From Antedon mediterranea (lineage: Eukaryota > Echinodermata > Crinoidea > Comatulida > Antedonidae), in NCBI RefSeq assembly GCF_964355755.1, contig NC_092673.1, forward strand, positions 15,257,001 to 15,321,000: DNA of 64,000 nucleotides. The letters are read 5' to 3'. The notes beneath the pieces were generated by a model that saw only the letters and a program-made list of their open reading frames with translations, did no database searches and was not told the origin of the DNA. Every line of letters starts with the position of its first letter. The first letter of the stretch is position 1. Position numbers and translations under genes: made by a program. Below, piece by piece: positions 10,641-21,810 of the stretch.

Positions 10641-12384
10641 TACAAATTTTGCTTATAACCATGTTCATTTGTAGGCCGTTGCCACAGTAATCTTCCTAAA
10701 CACTGCTATTTTTAATACTTACAATATTATATATGTTTTTATCTTTTCCATTGATTGTAAACCTCAGTATTTTATTATTCAATTTCTGTTTCCAATAATA
10801 GTCAATATAAACAATTAATTTGTATTATTATCATTACTGTAAATATTCATTGTATATATTTTATAATTAATATTTATATTGGGTTTTTTGTGTAAACATC
10901 TACTGTAATATTATACCTTATTAATGTTACCATTATAAAAAATGTACGATTGATTGAATAAAGTTCACATATATAATACAGAATATTTGGAGTCTGATAT
11001 AATAATACTGTAGTTATAGTATAGGTCTACATTTAAAAAGTAGGCCTAGCAAGTAGTTACCGTTCGGAAGCTTACATAAGAAAACAAAGTTTTTATATAA
11101 TCAATTTTGTAGGCTAATTACAATGGCAGTAGTTTTATTTTTTATTTTTATTTATACAGGATTATACACAATCAAGTAGATATAGACTTGTTTTGCATTG
11201 TGGTCCTGTCGACAATAAAAAAGACTTTTAATTACAGTATTATACGTATACCCTATTAACAATTTTTCGGTTAATTATAATTATATACTGACAAATACGG
11301 TTTAAATAATATAGCAGCTCTGATAATACAATCATTCTTACAGTGGCATACAAACAACACTATTAGTTTGATTACTATTATTATTAATTATTACGGCGAC
11401 CTATTTTCAATAACGAAAAGTGGGCATTGTTTACAAACAAATTTTAATTCACATCAAATTTCTTAATAATTTTCCGTGTTTTTAGTTTAATTTATAGGAT
11501 TTTAATTATTTTCACTATAATTCAGAAACCTTGGACATTGAGTCGAAAACAATTGTCTTCCGCGTCCATGATGTACGATACCTAGTTACATAATTTGTGT
11601 GCAATTATTACTAATGGACGAAATGTACTGTAAACACAGGTGTATACGAACACAAACAACAATATTCGTGTCGATATTTCAATTTTACAAGACCCAACCC
11701 ATCCCATGTATTATGTATTTGAAGTGCTAGGAGCGGCAGCCGCTTCCGGTCCATCACCTATCGTCCCAATAAATCTGCCATTAGAGAACTGGATGTTACA
11801 GAGAATGATGTGGTTTTGTACTTGTTTGTATCGTATTTTGCTGTTAGTCTCAGCGCAACACAATTTTCTGTATTTTACGTAAATGATATAATAATTAATG
11901 AAATTGAATTGTTTGCTGGTAGTAGCGTGGATACATGAACGATATACATTTACTTCATGTTTTCACGAAAATATTCTCAATGACTTTGCGCATGTGCAGT
12001 GATTAGAAACTTAGTAATGACTTTCATTTTCACAGGATAAAGTAAAGTTACACAAAGTAGAGTACGTTTATGTTGTAAAACGAGAGATAAAATCAACTTG
12101 GCTTAATGTAACTTAAAAAATCGAGCCTTAAGTCAGGCCGATGGCGGTACTAAATAATTGACTGGCGCTTTCATTACCATCGTACATTACCCTCCACTAA
12201 AACACGAAATGAGGTTATTATCAATGCCCTTTAATTGACGATGAAGTTTTAAAACGTCGTGCTATCTAATAATACCGTATTTCTGTTGATTCATAGGAAT
12301 AAGTTTCAGTAATTCAGGGTCGACTTTCATCCGGATAAGTGTTCTTAAAGGTTGTGGAGGATCAGTTGGATTTTACACAGAAGC
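10641..12384. other. Region upstream of the complete GPCR, no gene seen
   Basis: AT-rich DNA with a GATTGATTGAATAAA-like tail near 10950-10965, perhaps another CR1/L2 3' end. The promoter and 5' UTR of the receptor at 12448 must lie in its last part, but no clear TATA or initiator can be chosen. Confidence 0.55.
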
Positions 12385-12447
12385 TAAGCAACACGTGTTA
12401 ACACTAACAGAGCGATTGACAGCAGGGCGACAAAGATACTTTCCAGA

Positions 12448-15400
12448 ATGGAGGAAGGCGACTGGGATGATCTCTACGGTGGGAGCTGGTTGGAAAGCAT
12501 CTTTGAACAATTCAGTAAGTCATTTTAGCATGCTTCTATGCATTGCTTTATATTTAATTTTACATTGTGCCATGAAACAGAACGTAATTAACTCAATTAT
12601 TAATATAGTAAATATTATTCGAAACGGGGTAACAAGAAAGTGGAACGTTACCAACCAAAACAATTAGGCTTAAATTAACTGAAAACATTCCACCTATTAC
12701 ACAAAGATAAATTCACAAGTATCTACTCGGTTCGAATCCAATAAGGGTCCCTATGAAATAAGTTGCCCCTACACACAACGTGATATTTGAACACTACATC
12801 TGCAGTCATTACGATACGAGGGTTTGGTTGTCTTTTGGTCAATTCTATTGACTCTTCTGCAATGAACACTCCATTTTTATTCAGACCGGTTTGTTAGGAG
12901 GCCTCCGTTTCCGTTGTTTGAATGAAATACTATATTAAAATCAAAGTATAACCAGATGACCTTTCCGATTGGGAAGGATATACCGTATTATCCATATATA
13001 CCTATTGTCATTAATGATCTTCAAGTAATAATATTTTGGTTAAAACAACAATGGTAACTTTAATGACACAATTAAGATACTATTCATGCCGAATAGTGCG
13101 CAATCTAATGGACCGCATAGAACACAACAAGTGGGAATTTCAAAAGGATTCGATCTTTGAATTAAAATACAAATTAAAGACAAAACGCAATTTAATAAAC
13201 AACTTACGAAAACTGGCTTATACTTTATACAGTTGGTATTTTTTGTTAACAATAATTCGTTTTCTTTTTTAGGTTATTTTGATTATTACCACAGTTTCAA
13301 TGGATCGATGGATTACGGGTATTCTGATTATGAAATTGTTCTTGCTCAAGCCCCTGCCTACAATGTAATCTACATCATAACGTTCTTGATATCTGTGCCG
13401 GGAAACCTGTGTATGGTGCTCTCTGTGTGGCGTAACAAAGCTCTACATACTGCGGTCTGGTACATGCTCGCTACCATTTCGATGCTTCAAGTTGTTCAGA
13501 ATATCGCCATCCCTTTCTTTTTAGTTCATGTGAAGAAAGTCACGTGGTCTTTTGGACTGTCACTCTGTAAAATGGTTCCGTTCGTCAGCTCAGTACCATA
13601 TACATATACTGGTCTTGGACTGTCTGCTATTTGCATTATGAGGTAATAAATAAATAAATAAATAACCAACAAATCCGCAATTTGGCGTATTAAACATTTT
13701 TTCAGACTCTTGGTACTATCTACCTTTCGTGTATCATTTATGCATGCACAATCTAAACTATTCCACATGTTATATACCGATAACATGAGCCCTAAACCTT
13801 CAACCTTCTCATGATACAGGCGGCATTGTGATACACATTATATTATTCGTATATCTAGATGACTGTCAATAGTCGGTTAAGATCTACTTAGAGACAGTTG
13901 CAGAATAAAGTGTGAATTACGACAATGTCTATGGTACTGGATAAATATTTAGAGATAGTATTCTAAACAATATTAACATTATTTGTTCTTTTTAGGTTAC
14001 TTTCTCATACAATAATGAAGCGAAGTTTTCGGGAAAACCCGGTGTTCATGACTGTTGTTTTCTCCAGCATCTCTGGTTTCGCATCCATCGTTGTCAATTG
14101 TCCAGTGCCAATTTACCACGTAAGTTTAATATTTTTAGGGCTGTATCTTAATAACACAAAAGTATACCGTGCACAATTAAACATTGAGAAGGTACTGTGT
14201 ATTACCTCAGGGAAATTACATACCTTAATATAGGCCTACCAGTTCTATTTTTATAATTCATCAGTACCACATAATGCAATCGGATGTTTTTAAAGAAGTA
14301 TAAGTCTAGTTACGTTCAATAAAAAGTAGTTCACACGCTATACAGTAATACATTTGACTTAAATAAGACCAGGAAGCATTTATAATGTGACTTTTGTTGG
14401 CGCCTTCCCTTCGTTAATTCTTTTGAAGTGATTGGATGGGGGTAGAAATGGCGCTATGGATTGTAACTTTTGGCTAAATTTATTTTTAATGCATCGAGTT
14501 CAGATATTATAGTAAACTGTTTTCCTCTTATAGGCAACAGAAAGAAAATGGAATCTGAAAACAAACCTCGCATATTGACTTTAATAATTATTCTTTTTTA
14601 TATTATTATGAGTAACACAAATCCTTTTATCTTTTTATAGCGTATTCATACTTTCCATAGTTTCACATTTTGTGGATCAGAATTTCCATCTGCACATGCG
14701 CATATGGTATTCTACGTATCACATTTCATAGTGGGTTTTGGAATACCAGTTTTTATCATCTGGTCAATAAACCCCATCATGTTTTGCCTTCGACGAGCAT
14801 TCTTCGCACCAAACTCGACGGAGACCGTCACATATCTTCGGCAGCATTACGACAAGGCGCTGTTTCATGGTAATGGATGTACGGAAAACGGAGGGCATGT
14901 GATGAAAGAGGAAATCAATGACAACCACGATCACATCGTTATAAAACACGACTTGCCACTTATCGTAGGGACTGTAGATGTTAATGAAGATCTGAAGCGT
15001 GAAAATAAGGTAGGTTAAAAAGATCACCTTTTCTTGTCGCATGAAGAGCTTCTTTAGATGAATTACATTAACTAATCAATCGACACGAAATTTCGTATAA
15101 TTTGTCGTATAGGCATACAGTGGTGTTTAAAGGTTACTCTCCTCTTTCTTCTTCATTACCAATAATTATCGGCCAGCTAGCTTCGTTAATTTATTTTGCT
15201 CCTGGGAAAACAAGTAGCTTTGTCTTTCCAAAAGTAGATACAAATAGGTAAATCCTGGATACACCACCACACGTAACATAATCATTTGAGTAGGCCTACA
15301 TTATATCTAAAGACAAATTACTGAAAAAATGACAATGCTGTGCCTCCAGCCCCATAGAACATTGTTTGGAATAAACACCCCCTCAAATAAACGCCCGGTC

Positions 15401-16033
15401 ACATGCATTACTATTTATATTTGTAATAGAATTCATCGACTTCCAGTATTTTGATAGATTTTTTACTGTATTTTATCACTCACTGGTATTAATGTTATTG
15501 TAATTTTTTTCATATATAGGGAGAATTTATTTGATTATATATGTTATCAAATTACATCCAAAAAACATAAATGCTTCCCTCGAATAAACGTCCTGGGCGT
15601 TTATTCGGGGGACGCAAAAGGCTAAATCAAAACCGTAAAAGTAAAACAGCTAGACAAATTTGCAAAGTACATAATATATTTATACAGTATATACATTAAT
15701 CAATAATTCCTTATATTTATATTATATTTTACTAGAACATGATGAAATAATAACATTTTATCATTTCAGGTGACTCTTCTATTATTCCTGTTGAGTTTAT
15801 TCTTTACTCTGTTGCTTGCTCCTCTCTATTGTCTGTTGTTCTTGCATATCTTCTCTTCTAACATCCTTCACGACGATGTATACAGGGCGTCTACTGCATC
15901 ACACATGATCCACATATTCTACCCAGCATCCATTCCGTTGGTGAGTTTCGCATGTTCAGCTCCACTTCGTCATGGGATTATCAAACCAATCCGAGCTGTT
16001 GTTCCTAGAAGCAACACCTACTCGAAAGTATAA
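12448..16033 (+). CDS. Atypical rhodopsin-like GPCR, complete, five coding exons, 397 aa
   Basis: Coding exons 12448-12514, 13273-13642, 13996-14119, 14641-15009 and 15770-16033 have GT-AG borders and add up to 398 codons. The start ATG at 12448 is the first after an in-frame TAA at 12385-12387. The N-terminus is acidic and aromatic (MEEGDWDDLY) with a possible N-glycosylation site NGS near residue 32. TM1 (about 50-75) has the GN motif in SVPGNLCMVLSV. TM2 reads LATISML where most receptors have LAxADL. TM3 starts with a conserved Cys (LCKMVPF) and ends IMRLLSH, so DRY is reduced to MRL. ECL2 carries the partner Cys in FTFCGSEF (about residue 198). A long ICL3 (about 236-310) leads to TM6 (LLLAPLYCLLF) and to TM7, ASIPLVSFACS, which has no NPxxY. 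The product should be a plasma-membrane receptor; loss of D2.50, DRY acid and NPxxY suggests atypical signalling. A resemblance to melatonin/moody-like receptors is only an impression. Confidence 0.87.
15305..15655. mobile_element. Non-autonomous element with GAATAAACG ends inside GPCR intron 4
   Basis: AATAAACGCCCGG near 15390 and CGAATAAACGTCCTGGGCGT / TTTATTCGGGGG near 15580-15610 flank a core with TTTTGATAGATTTTTTACTG. The same core and ends occur at 21041-21810. The outer flanks (AAATTACTGAAAAAATGACA and GGCTAAATCAAAACCG) recur at 18075-18185 around a different, shorter interior. The element type is not known. Confidence 0.5.
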
Positions 16034-16335
16034 TTTGTGACATTTAGTGACAAAAATTATCACTAATCAAGCGTGGTTTATATAGAGCCATTTGGAATTA
16101 TCAAATCAATATCTCTCAAAAGTAGATATACTATGACAGAATAGACACAGTCATCTTCACAGTCTTTCCATTTGGACTTATCAAACTAATCCGAGACTAA
16201 TGACTGTCATGCCTAATGTACTATTCATTATTGTGCAGTAATTGTATATTTTGTGATCCTAAAGACCATCATTCTGTGTCGTACAACTGAGTCGTCTGAT
16301 TCGTCTCGTCGGTAGAAAATTAAACATGTTTAAAA

Positions 16336-16360
16336 GCCGATTTCCCACTAGGCGAATTAA
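16336..16360. mobile_element. Solo end of the AGCCGATTT...CACTAGG MITE family
   Basis: AGCCGATTTCCCACTAGGCG closely matches the end of the MITE at 4110-4268, but no second inverted arm is found nearby. It is a truncated relic. Confidence 0.5.
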
Positions 16361-16536
16361 GATAGGCAGTGTTTGCCATATGTTTCATAATATTTGTAAT
16401 TTTTATTGTGCTACACGATTTGGTTGAAAATAAGCATTTTCTTATCAGTGGGGGATAGTTCAAATTACATGTAAAATGTGTATTCTTTTGTCACAAATGT
16501 TGTAAATAGAGAGGCAATTTTTAAGAAGTTAGGAAA

Positions 16537-16542
16537 AATAAA
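16537..16542 (+). promoter_or_regulatory. Candidate polyadenylation signal AATAAA for the GPCR gene
   Basis: AATAAA lies about 500 bp after the stop codon of the five-exon receptor. The region is AT-rich, so chance occurrence is likely; transcript ends would be needed to confirm it. Confidence 0.25.
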
Positions 16543-16983
16543 CGTTAAATGTTAAAAAATCAGGTGACAAAATATAGATAAAATAACTTTAATTTTACGT
16601 TTCTCCTGGTTTTAAAATCAGACTTTTAATTTCGTTTTATACCAAAATTATCCACTGTATACCCACCATCTTTTTCTGCACGTTTTAACTTTCTTGGGAG
16701 TCATCGGATATCGTTTTTCACCAATTTTTCTACCTAACTATCTGTCTGACTTTTATACCAGAATTTTGTATTGGCATTTTTAGGGAAATTCATGATTGTT
16801 CGTCATGTTTTCTGTTACAGATATTTGTTTTATGTACATTTAACTAAATATTATATTAAAGGCAAGCCTGTACCTGAGCTTTAAGAATCTGAAATTCGTT
16901 TCGATTTTGTGTAGGCCTAGTGCATGCGCGCGTCTGAACGTTGTGTGTCACAAAAGTGAGTGAAATCATGTACTCAGTTTGAA

Positions 16984-17052
16984 AACATTAATTCTAAACC
17001 GCCCGGTGATATACTTTAGAATTAATGTTCTTTGCCTGATTTGTTTATATAT
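16984..17052. repeat. Repeated module ATTAATTCTAAACCGCCCGG, left copy
   Basis: AACATTAATTCTAAACCGCC...GTGATATACT is copied in direct orientation at 17906-17940. It is followed by an inverted copy of the neighbouring segment (TTAGAATTAATGTTCTTTGC...), which matches 17886-17927 in reverse. The left copy is therefore itself palindromic. Confidence 0.8.
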
Positions 17053-17227
17053 ATAAAAGTATCTCTTTGGAGATCCCGCCTCGTGAATAAAAATACTGTA
17101 AGATGAGGGCGTATCAATTTGATCTCTGGTGCGCGTGCGTACAACTGAGGACTAGTGCTGTTCCGTCGTACCACGCCGAGAATGTTAAAGAGTCGCTATC
17201 CAATCGAGTTCGAACAATACCATGAAA

Positions 17228-17299
17228 GCCCCAGTGGTCTAATGGTTAGGACATCTGCATATCAAGCAGGCGGTCCGAGTTCGAGTCTCGGTGGGGGCG
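17228..17299 (+). tRNA. tRNA-like gene, anticodon ATC (Asp codon GAT) on a tRNA-Glu-like body; possibly SINE head
   Basis: The 72-nt cloverleaf begins GCCCCAG and has a D arm with a good A box (TGGTCTAATGG). The anticodon stem is TCTGC/GCAGG around the loop ATATCAA, giving anticodon ATC. The T loop is TTCGAGT and the discriminator is G. The acceptor stem has one A-G mismatch and a G-T wobble; an inverted copy nearby has the base that repairs the mismatch. The body resembles eukaryotic tRNA-Glu more than tRNA-Asp. A34 in an Asp-reading tRNA is unusual because eukaryotic tRNA-Asp normally carries GTC. About 45 bp of unique tail and a (TA)n tract follow, so a tRNA-derived SINE or a pseudogene is possible. 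Confidence 0.55.
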
Positions 17300-17341
17300 A
17301 CTTTTTCTCATTCTCACAGATTTCCTCATCTTTATCGTTTC

Positions 17342-17343
<2 letters not shown>

Positions 17344-17376
<33 letters not shown>
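17344..17376. repeat. (TA)n microsatellite
   Basis: A short TA dinucleotide tract directly follows the tail of the ATC tRNA-like sequence. Confidence 0.9.
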
Positions 17377-17378
<2 letters not shown>

Positions 17379-17487
17379 CATACTGTAAATTATAGAAACA
17401 GTGCTCATATTCGGAACATGATCTCATAATCGCGTCGAGCATAGCTCATTGGCGAAAGTTCCGTATTTTTTAGTTGTCAGAATAAAA

Positions 17488-17559
17488 TGTCTCTGGCGGG
17501 ATTCGAACCTGCAACCTCTCGCTTACAGGGCGAGTATCATACCACTAGACCACAGAGCC
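17488..17559 (-). tRNA. tRNA-like gene, anticodon TGT (Thr), degenerate or SINE-derived
   Basis: Read on the minus strand, a 72-nt cloverleaf begins GGCTCTG, with D arm GTCTAGTGGTATGATA, anticodon stem CTCGC/GCGAG, loop CCTGTAA, T arm GCAGG TTCGAAT CCCGC and discriminator A. The formal anticodon is TGT (Thr). Position 33 is C instead of the nearly invariant T, the acceptor stem has a G2-A71 mismatch and the T stem an A-C mismatch. The D arm is closest to tRNA-Pro. These defects favour a pseudogene or SINE relic over a functional tRNA. Confidence 0.5.
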
Positions 17560-17699
17560 ATGTATGGTATTATCACAGATTTTCACCCACCAGATACATT
17601 CTCTCATACAACAAACGCCCTCACAATCAGTGGAGGCTTAACAAGTCAGAATAAATTCCAACTTTAATTCGCAACGGTTTTTTAAATAATATTGTGTAT

Positions 17700-17895
<196 letters not shown>

Positions 17896-18002
17896 AAATC
17901 AGGCAAAGAACATTAATTCTAAACCGCCCGGTGATATACTGAAATTTAATTAATTAAGTTGAAACGATAAAGATGAGGAAATCTGTGAGAATGAGAAAAA
18001 GT

Positions 18003-18053
18003 CGCCCCAACCGAGACTCGAACTCGGACCGCCTGCTTGATATGCAGATGTCC
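18003..18053 (-). pseudogene. 5'-truncated inverted copy of the ATC tRNA-like sequence
   Basis: The minus strand carries the 3' two thirds of the 17228-17299 tRNA-like sequence, from the end of the D arm to the discriminator base. Its 3' flank (17959-18002) also matches. Only one difference was seen over the 95 bp shared with 17249-17343. The 5' edge is cut off at a (TA)n tract, and without an A box the copy is not expected to be transcribed. Confidence 0.75.
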
Positions 18054-18069
18054 TATATATATATATATA

Positions 18070-18230
18070 AATCCAAAGGCAAATTACTGAAAAAAATGAC
18101 AATGCTGTGGGTATCAGTGGCTGGATCTCAAAGGAGATACAAAAAAAAAAGCGAAAAGCTAAATCAAAACGATAAAGTAAAGAGCCAGAAAAGTTAGCAG
18201 AGCTATATATATATATATATATATATATAA
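18070..18230. repeat. Short derivative of the 15.3-15.65 kb repeat, followed by (AT)n
   Basis: GGCAAATTACTGAAAAAAAT and AAAGCTAAATCAAAACG match the outer flanks of the repeat in GPCR intron 4, but the interior with GAATAAACG motifs is absent. An AT dinucleotide tract follows at 18203-18229. Confidence 0.5.
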
Positions 18231-18427
18231 GTGTTCTTATTTTAGTGTAGATTTGTATATTTGGTTAGATAATAATAGTGGCTGTTTTGATGAATTCGAT
18301 GGAGTGTATGGGGGGCGCTAAACAAACAAACAGACGCCCTCAATGAATATACTTGTATCTGAGACATTGTTGTCTCGCATGTACAGTTTGTAAGGTAATT
18401 TTGTCGTTGTAGTTTTTTTTTAAATGC

Positions 18428-18905
18428 ATGGAAAAAGTACAAAGAATAAGTAAATCTGCTAAAAAGATGATAGGAAACGATATTAAGAAATCAGACGAAG
18501 TTGTTAACAACTCACTTACAAATAAACTTAACGTTATTATGTCAGATGTAAGCCACCCCCTTAACCAGTACATTACGTTAAGCCGGTCTGGGCGCATTAC
18601 ATATCCTTGCTGGAACACTGAACGTCTACGTAGATCCTTTCTCCCATCTGCTATGAGGCATTTTAATTTAATGTGGAAACGATAACCGCTATAAGTATTT
18701 TAGCAGTACCTTAAACTCGATTTGTACTTGTTATGTCCTCTTTTAACTATTTTATATAACATCTTGTTCTCAGTTTTATGTAATTTTATACTTTTTTTTA
18801 CTGTTTGTGCGACAATGTTTTATTTATTGTGTGTACTTTCAGCCAAAGTTTCAAGCCATTCATGAGTTTGACAATAAAGTTTATTGAATTTAATTTAATT
18901 TAAAT
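18428..18905 (+). pseudogene. C-terminal remnant of a non-LTR retrotransposon reverse transcriptase, with 3' end
   Basis: An open stretch to 18685 encodes an 85-residue piece with ISKSAKKMIG, then DVSHPLNQYITLSRSGRI and TERLRRSFLPSAMRHFN. The spacing HPL...LxSGR...R.R.SFLPSAxRxxN is typical of the extreme C-terminus of several non-LTR ORF2 proteins. A 3' UTR follows, ending GACAATAAAGTTTATTGAAT and a TTTAATTTAA tail near 18905. Its 5' end is truncated near 18420. Confidence 0.65.
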
Positions 18906-21040
18906 TTATAATTGCTATTTCAGAATTTATATTTACTTTTTTATTCGGTAATTATGATATGAAAATTTACCATTTTTTGATATATTGTGAATGAGCTGTT
19001 TTGTAAGTATGTTTCAATAAAATAACACTCAATGTAAAGTTCAATTTTGATTTTTTTTTGTTTGTAATCGCGTACAATAAAAATATAGCCTTTTCTCCAC
19101 TTTATTTTCTTATTTTCCAGTATTTACATTCCGGAAATTACAATGTCATAACAGAGCATTGGTAATGTTCAGCATTTAATTTCGCAAAATATTTAAAAAT
19201 ACTAGATCCGCCATTTTCATTCTAATTATTGTCATAATTGTTTTAGAACTATGTGTGTATTTTTGTTTTTTATTTAATCAATTCAACTGGAAGCATATCA
19301 TATATATGTACACGCCCTCAACGTGAACATTTTAACTAAACTTTTTTTCAACTGAAACAAATCGTTTCGCGTTTTATATCTGCTGCCACCTACCCTACTT
19401 ACTTAAACAGTATGTCGGACAACTTTGATATTATGATTTCATGTAAATATTATACTAAATTAATGGTGATTAAATCATGATGATGATGATGATCATAGAG
19501 TGGTTTTCATGATATTGACTACCATTGAGATTACAGCAACAATTTTAAAAAGTAGAGTACACGGTCTTCAATCCAACGTTATTTATCCAAGGAGGCCCAG
19601 ATCACCGGGAGTGGTGGCTGTTTATTCCTGAAGCCGCAGGCACATAAAACTTACTGGCACAATTTTAATTTACGATCTAAGCATACGTTGAGCATCGCGA
19701 TATCTGTGAAAATTGACCCAACACAAACCGTTATAAATACAATACACTATCATGTATAACAAGCATAGGTAAGTTAAATTACAAATGACAGGTTTTCGGA
19801 TCTTATATCTACCTCTCTCACTCAGCGTTATGATGTTTACGTCATGTGTATATGTAATATCCGCTTTCGTGTATTTAATATCCACGGCAAGTAATTTAGT
19901 TGTTCATATCTATTGTTTTGTCATCCAGTACTATTATGGCAAGTTATTGATCATGGTATTCAAGTAATAACATAGTCATTAGAGATGATAATTACGTTTA
20001 ATAATGACTGTTTAGCTTCAGTTGAAAGTATAATAGACATCAGAATTATTGAAAAGATGGTCATTAAGTCTTAAGTGGACGGCACCAGTTCGTTTTTCGA
20101 GTTAATACTAACACAAGACGACGTTACAGTGTTTTTCTAAGTGTTGTGGAGTAATAACACGGAGTGTCTGCTTTAAACTAGCTGACTTGTGTAATTAATA
20201 CTTAAGGGCCTTTAGTTACATTCGATCAAAGTAAATTGTTAAAACGAACCAGCAGATCTCAGAACAATTAATTGCAACTACGTACTATGACTACTATCAA
20301 TATACTCGATTTACACACAACACAATATAAAATGTTATCATTGTATGATTATGATTTACAGTTAAATATGTAATCAAATGTAATGAATGCATAAAATATA
20401 GTTTTATAGCAACACGAAATAAAATTCACTATAGTTGTGATGTTTCAAAAATACGTATAAAAAGGATTTTATTGATTAATTAATAACGTCAAATTCTTTG
20501 CGTCAGGGAGTTTTTTACTTCATACGAAGTACATAATTGCGAAAGATTGGCGTGCCACGAACATATAGCATAGACAGCAGGATTTCAGAGATGTATGAGC
20601 GACCCGACTGTCATTCTTGGAGTTTAAAGTTACAAACGCCAGTCTAGTGATCTGTGGGACCATGGGTTGGAGTACAATCCTAAAAAATCTTCATAATGTA
20701 GGCCTATAGCATAAACGTTTTCTTTTTTACACCTGAATAAGTGAATAACGTACAATTACGTCAGAGCAGGGCAAATATATGACTTAGTTATATGGATATT
20801 TCATGAATTATGAATAATCATTATAATAAAGCAATGACCTAGCGGCTTATTTAGCCTTTTACACAGATATTATGTGAAGATCTTTTAAATAATTTAATGC
20901 ATTAAATTGAATTATGCTTCAGTATACGATTTAGGCCTAACTCAACAGAAATAATAATAACAGAAACACATACTCAAAACGAAACCCATTGTCGCAATTA
21001 GTGGTTTTTGCTAAATTTTGTTTTTTTTATAAGCGATATT
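18906..21040. other. Intergenic, no gene seen
   Basis: No ORF with a known motif is seen. A short GATGAT tract at about 19478-19492 is the only simple repeat noted. Confidence 0.65.
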
Positions 21041-21810
21041 TATTTGAATAAACGCCCCGCTTTGAAGAAACGCCTCTCTCGAATAAACTATTTGTACTAG
21101 AATTTATTCTTTGACTACCAATTTACCAATTCTTTAATACCAAACTCCCTGTGACAATGTCTAATCTACTAAGTCATCATACAAAATCACACAAGTACTA
21201 TTTACGTATCGACAATAAATTTCAGCATCTTTATGTACCTCCTTTTAGACTGAAAATTTCCGAATATTTTGTTTCTGTTTCAGGACCGCGAATCTGGAAT
21301 GATCTTGATGATAAACTAAAGCATTTTAAATCTCTTTATACTTTTTGTAAAAATTAAAAAAAATATCTTATTTCTTTATACTAATTTTAATTTTATTATG
21401 ATTGTAGTACACTGAAAGTATCTATTTTTATTTTATCGTTTTTGTTTTTATTTATTATTTTATGTAGTAAATTGTATTAGTTTAAATGTATGTGTATTGT
21501 TTCTGGGGTCTTTCTCGAGACAAGAAACTTGTTTTCTTCTAAAGAAGACCCCAAATGATGGGTTATTACTATGTTTTCACTTATGTACACACCTATAATT
21601 ATATTATACTGTATAATGCCATTGTTGAATAAATATATGTTTTTTGAAGAAAAAAAAAAGAAAAGAATTTTGATAAACCTTTTGCTGTATTTTGTCACTG
21701 CTGAATATTAATTGCTTTAATAAAATAATAATTATAAATAATAAATGAATTAATGAATAAACGTCCATTCCCCCTCCACGTCCCGGGGCGTTTATTTGAA
21801 TAAATACGGT
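21041..21810. mobile_element. GAATAAACG-type non-autonomous element, split by a retrotransposon insertion
   Basis: The left part (21041-21120) holds GAATAAACGCCCCGC and related motifs. The right part (about 21660-21810) starts TTTTGATAAACCTTTTGCTG, which matches the core at about 15450, and ends CGGGGCGTTTATTTGAATAA. The CR1/L2-like fragment lies between the two parts, so it was inserted later. Confidence 0.55.
21121..21658 (+). mobile_element. 5'-truncated CR1/L2-like retrotransposon, RT C-terminus plus 3' UTR
   Basis: The frame 21151-21357 encodes FQHLYVPPFRLKISEYFVSV and SGPRIWNDLDDKLKHFKSL, the family's xGPxxWNxL signature and FK region. A stop falls just after FCKN. The 3' UTR has a hairpin with arms GGGGTCTT and AAGACCCC (21505-21554) and ends ATTGTTGAATAAATATATG with an A-rich tail. 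It is one of the least decayed retrotransposon pieces here. Confidence 0.7.

Noticed and set aside
13526-13786. Minus-strand ORF over GPCR exon 2
   Set aside because: Antisense of a clear receptor exon; it shows no domain of its own.
14764-15042. 92-codon minus-strand ORF over GPCR exon 4
   Set aside because: Shadow of the coding exon on the other strand.
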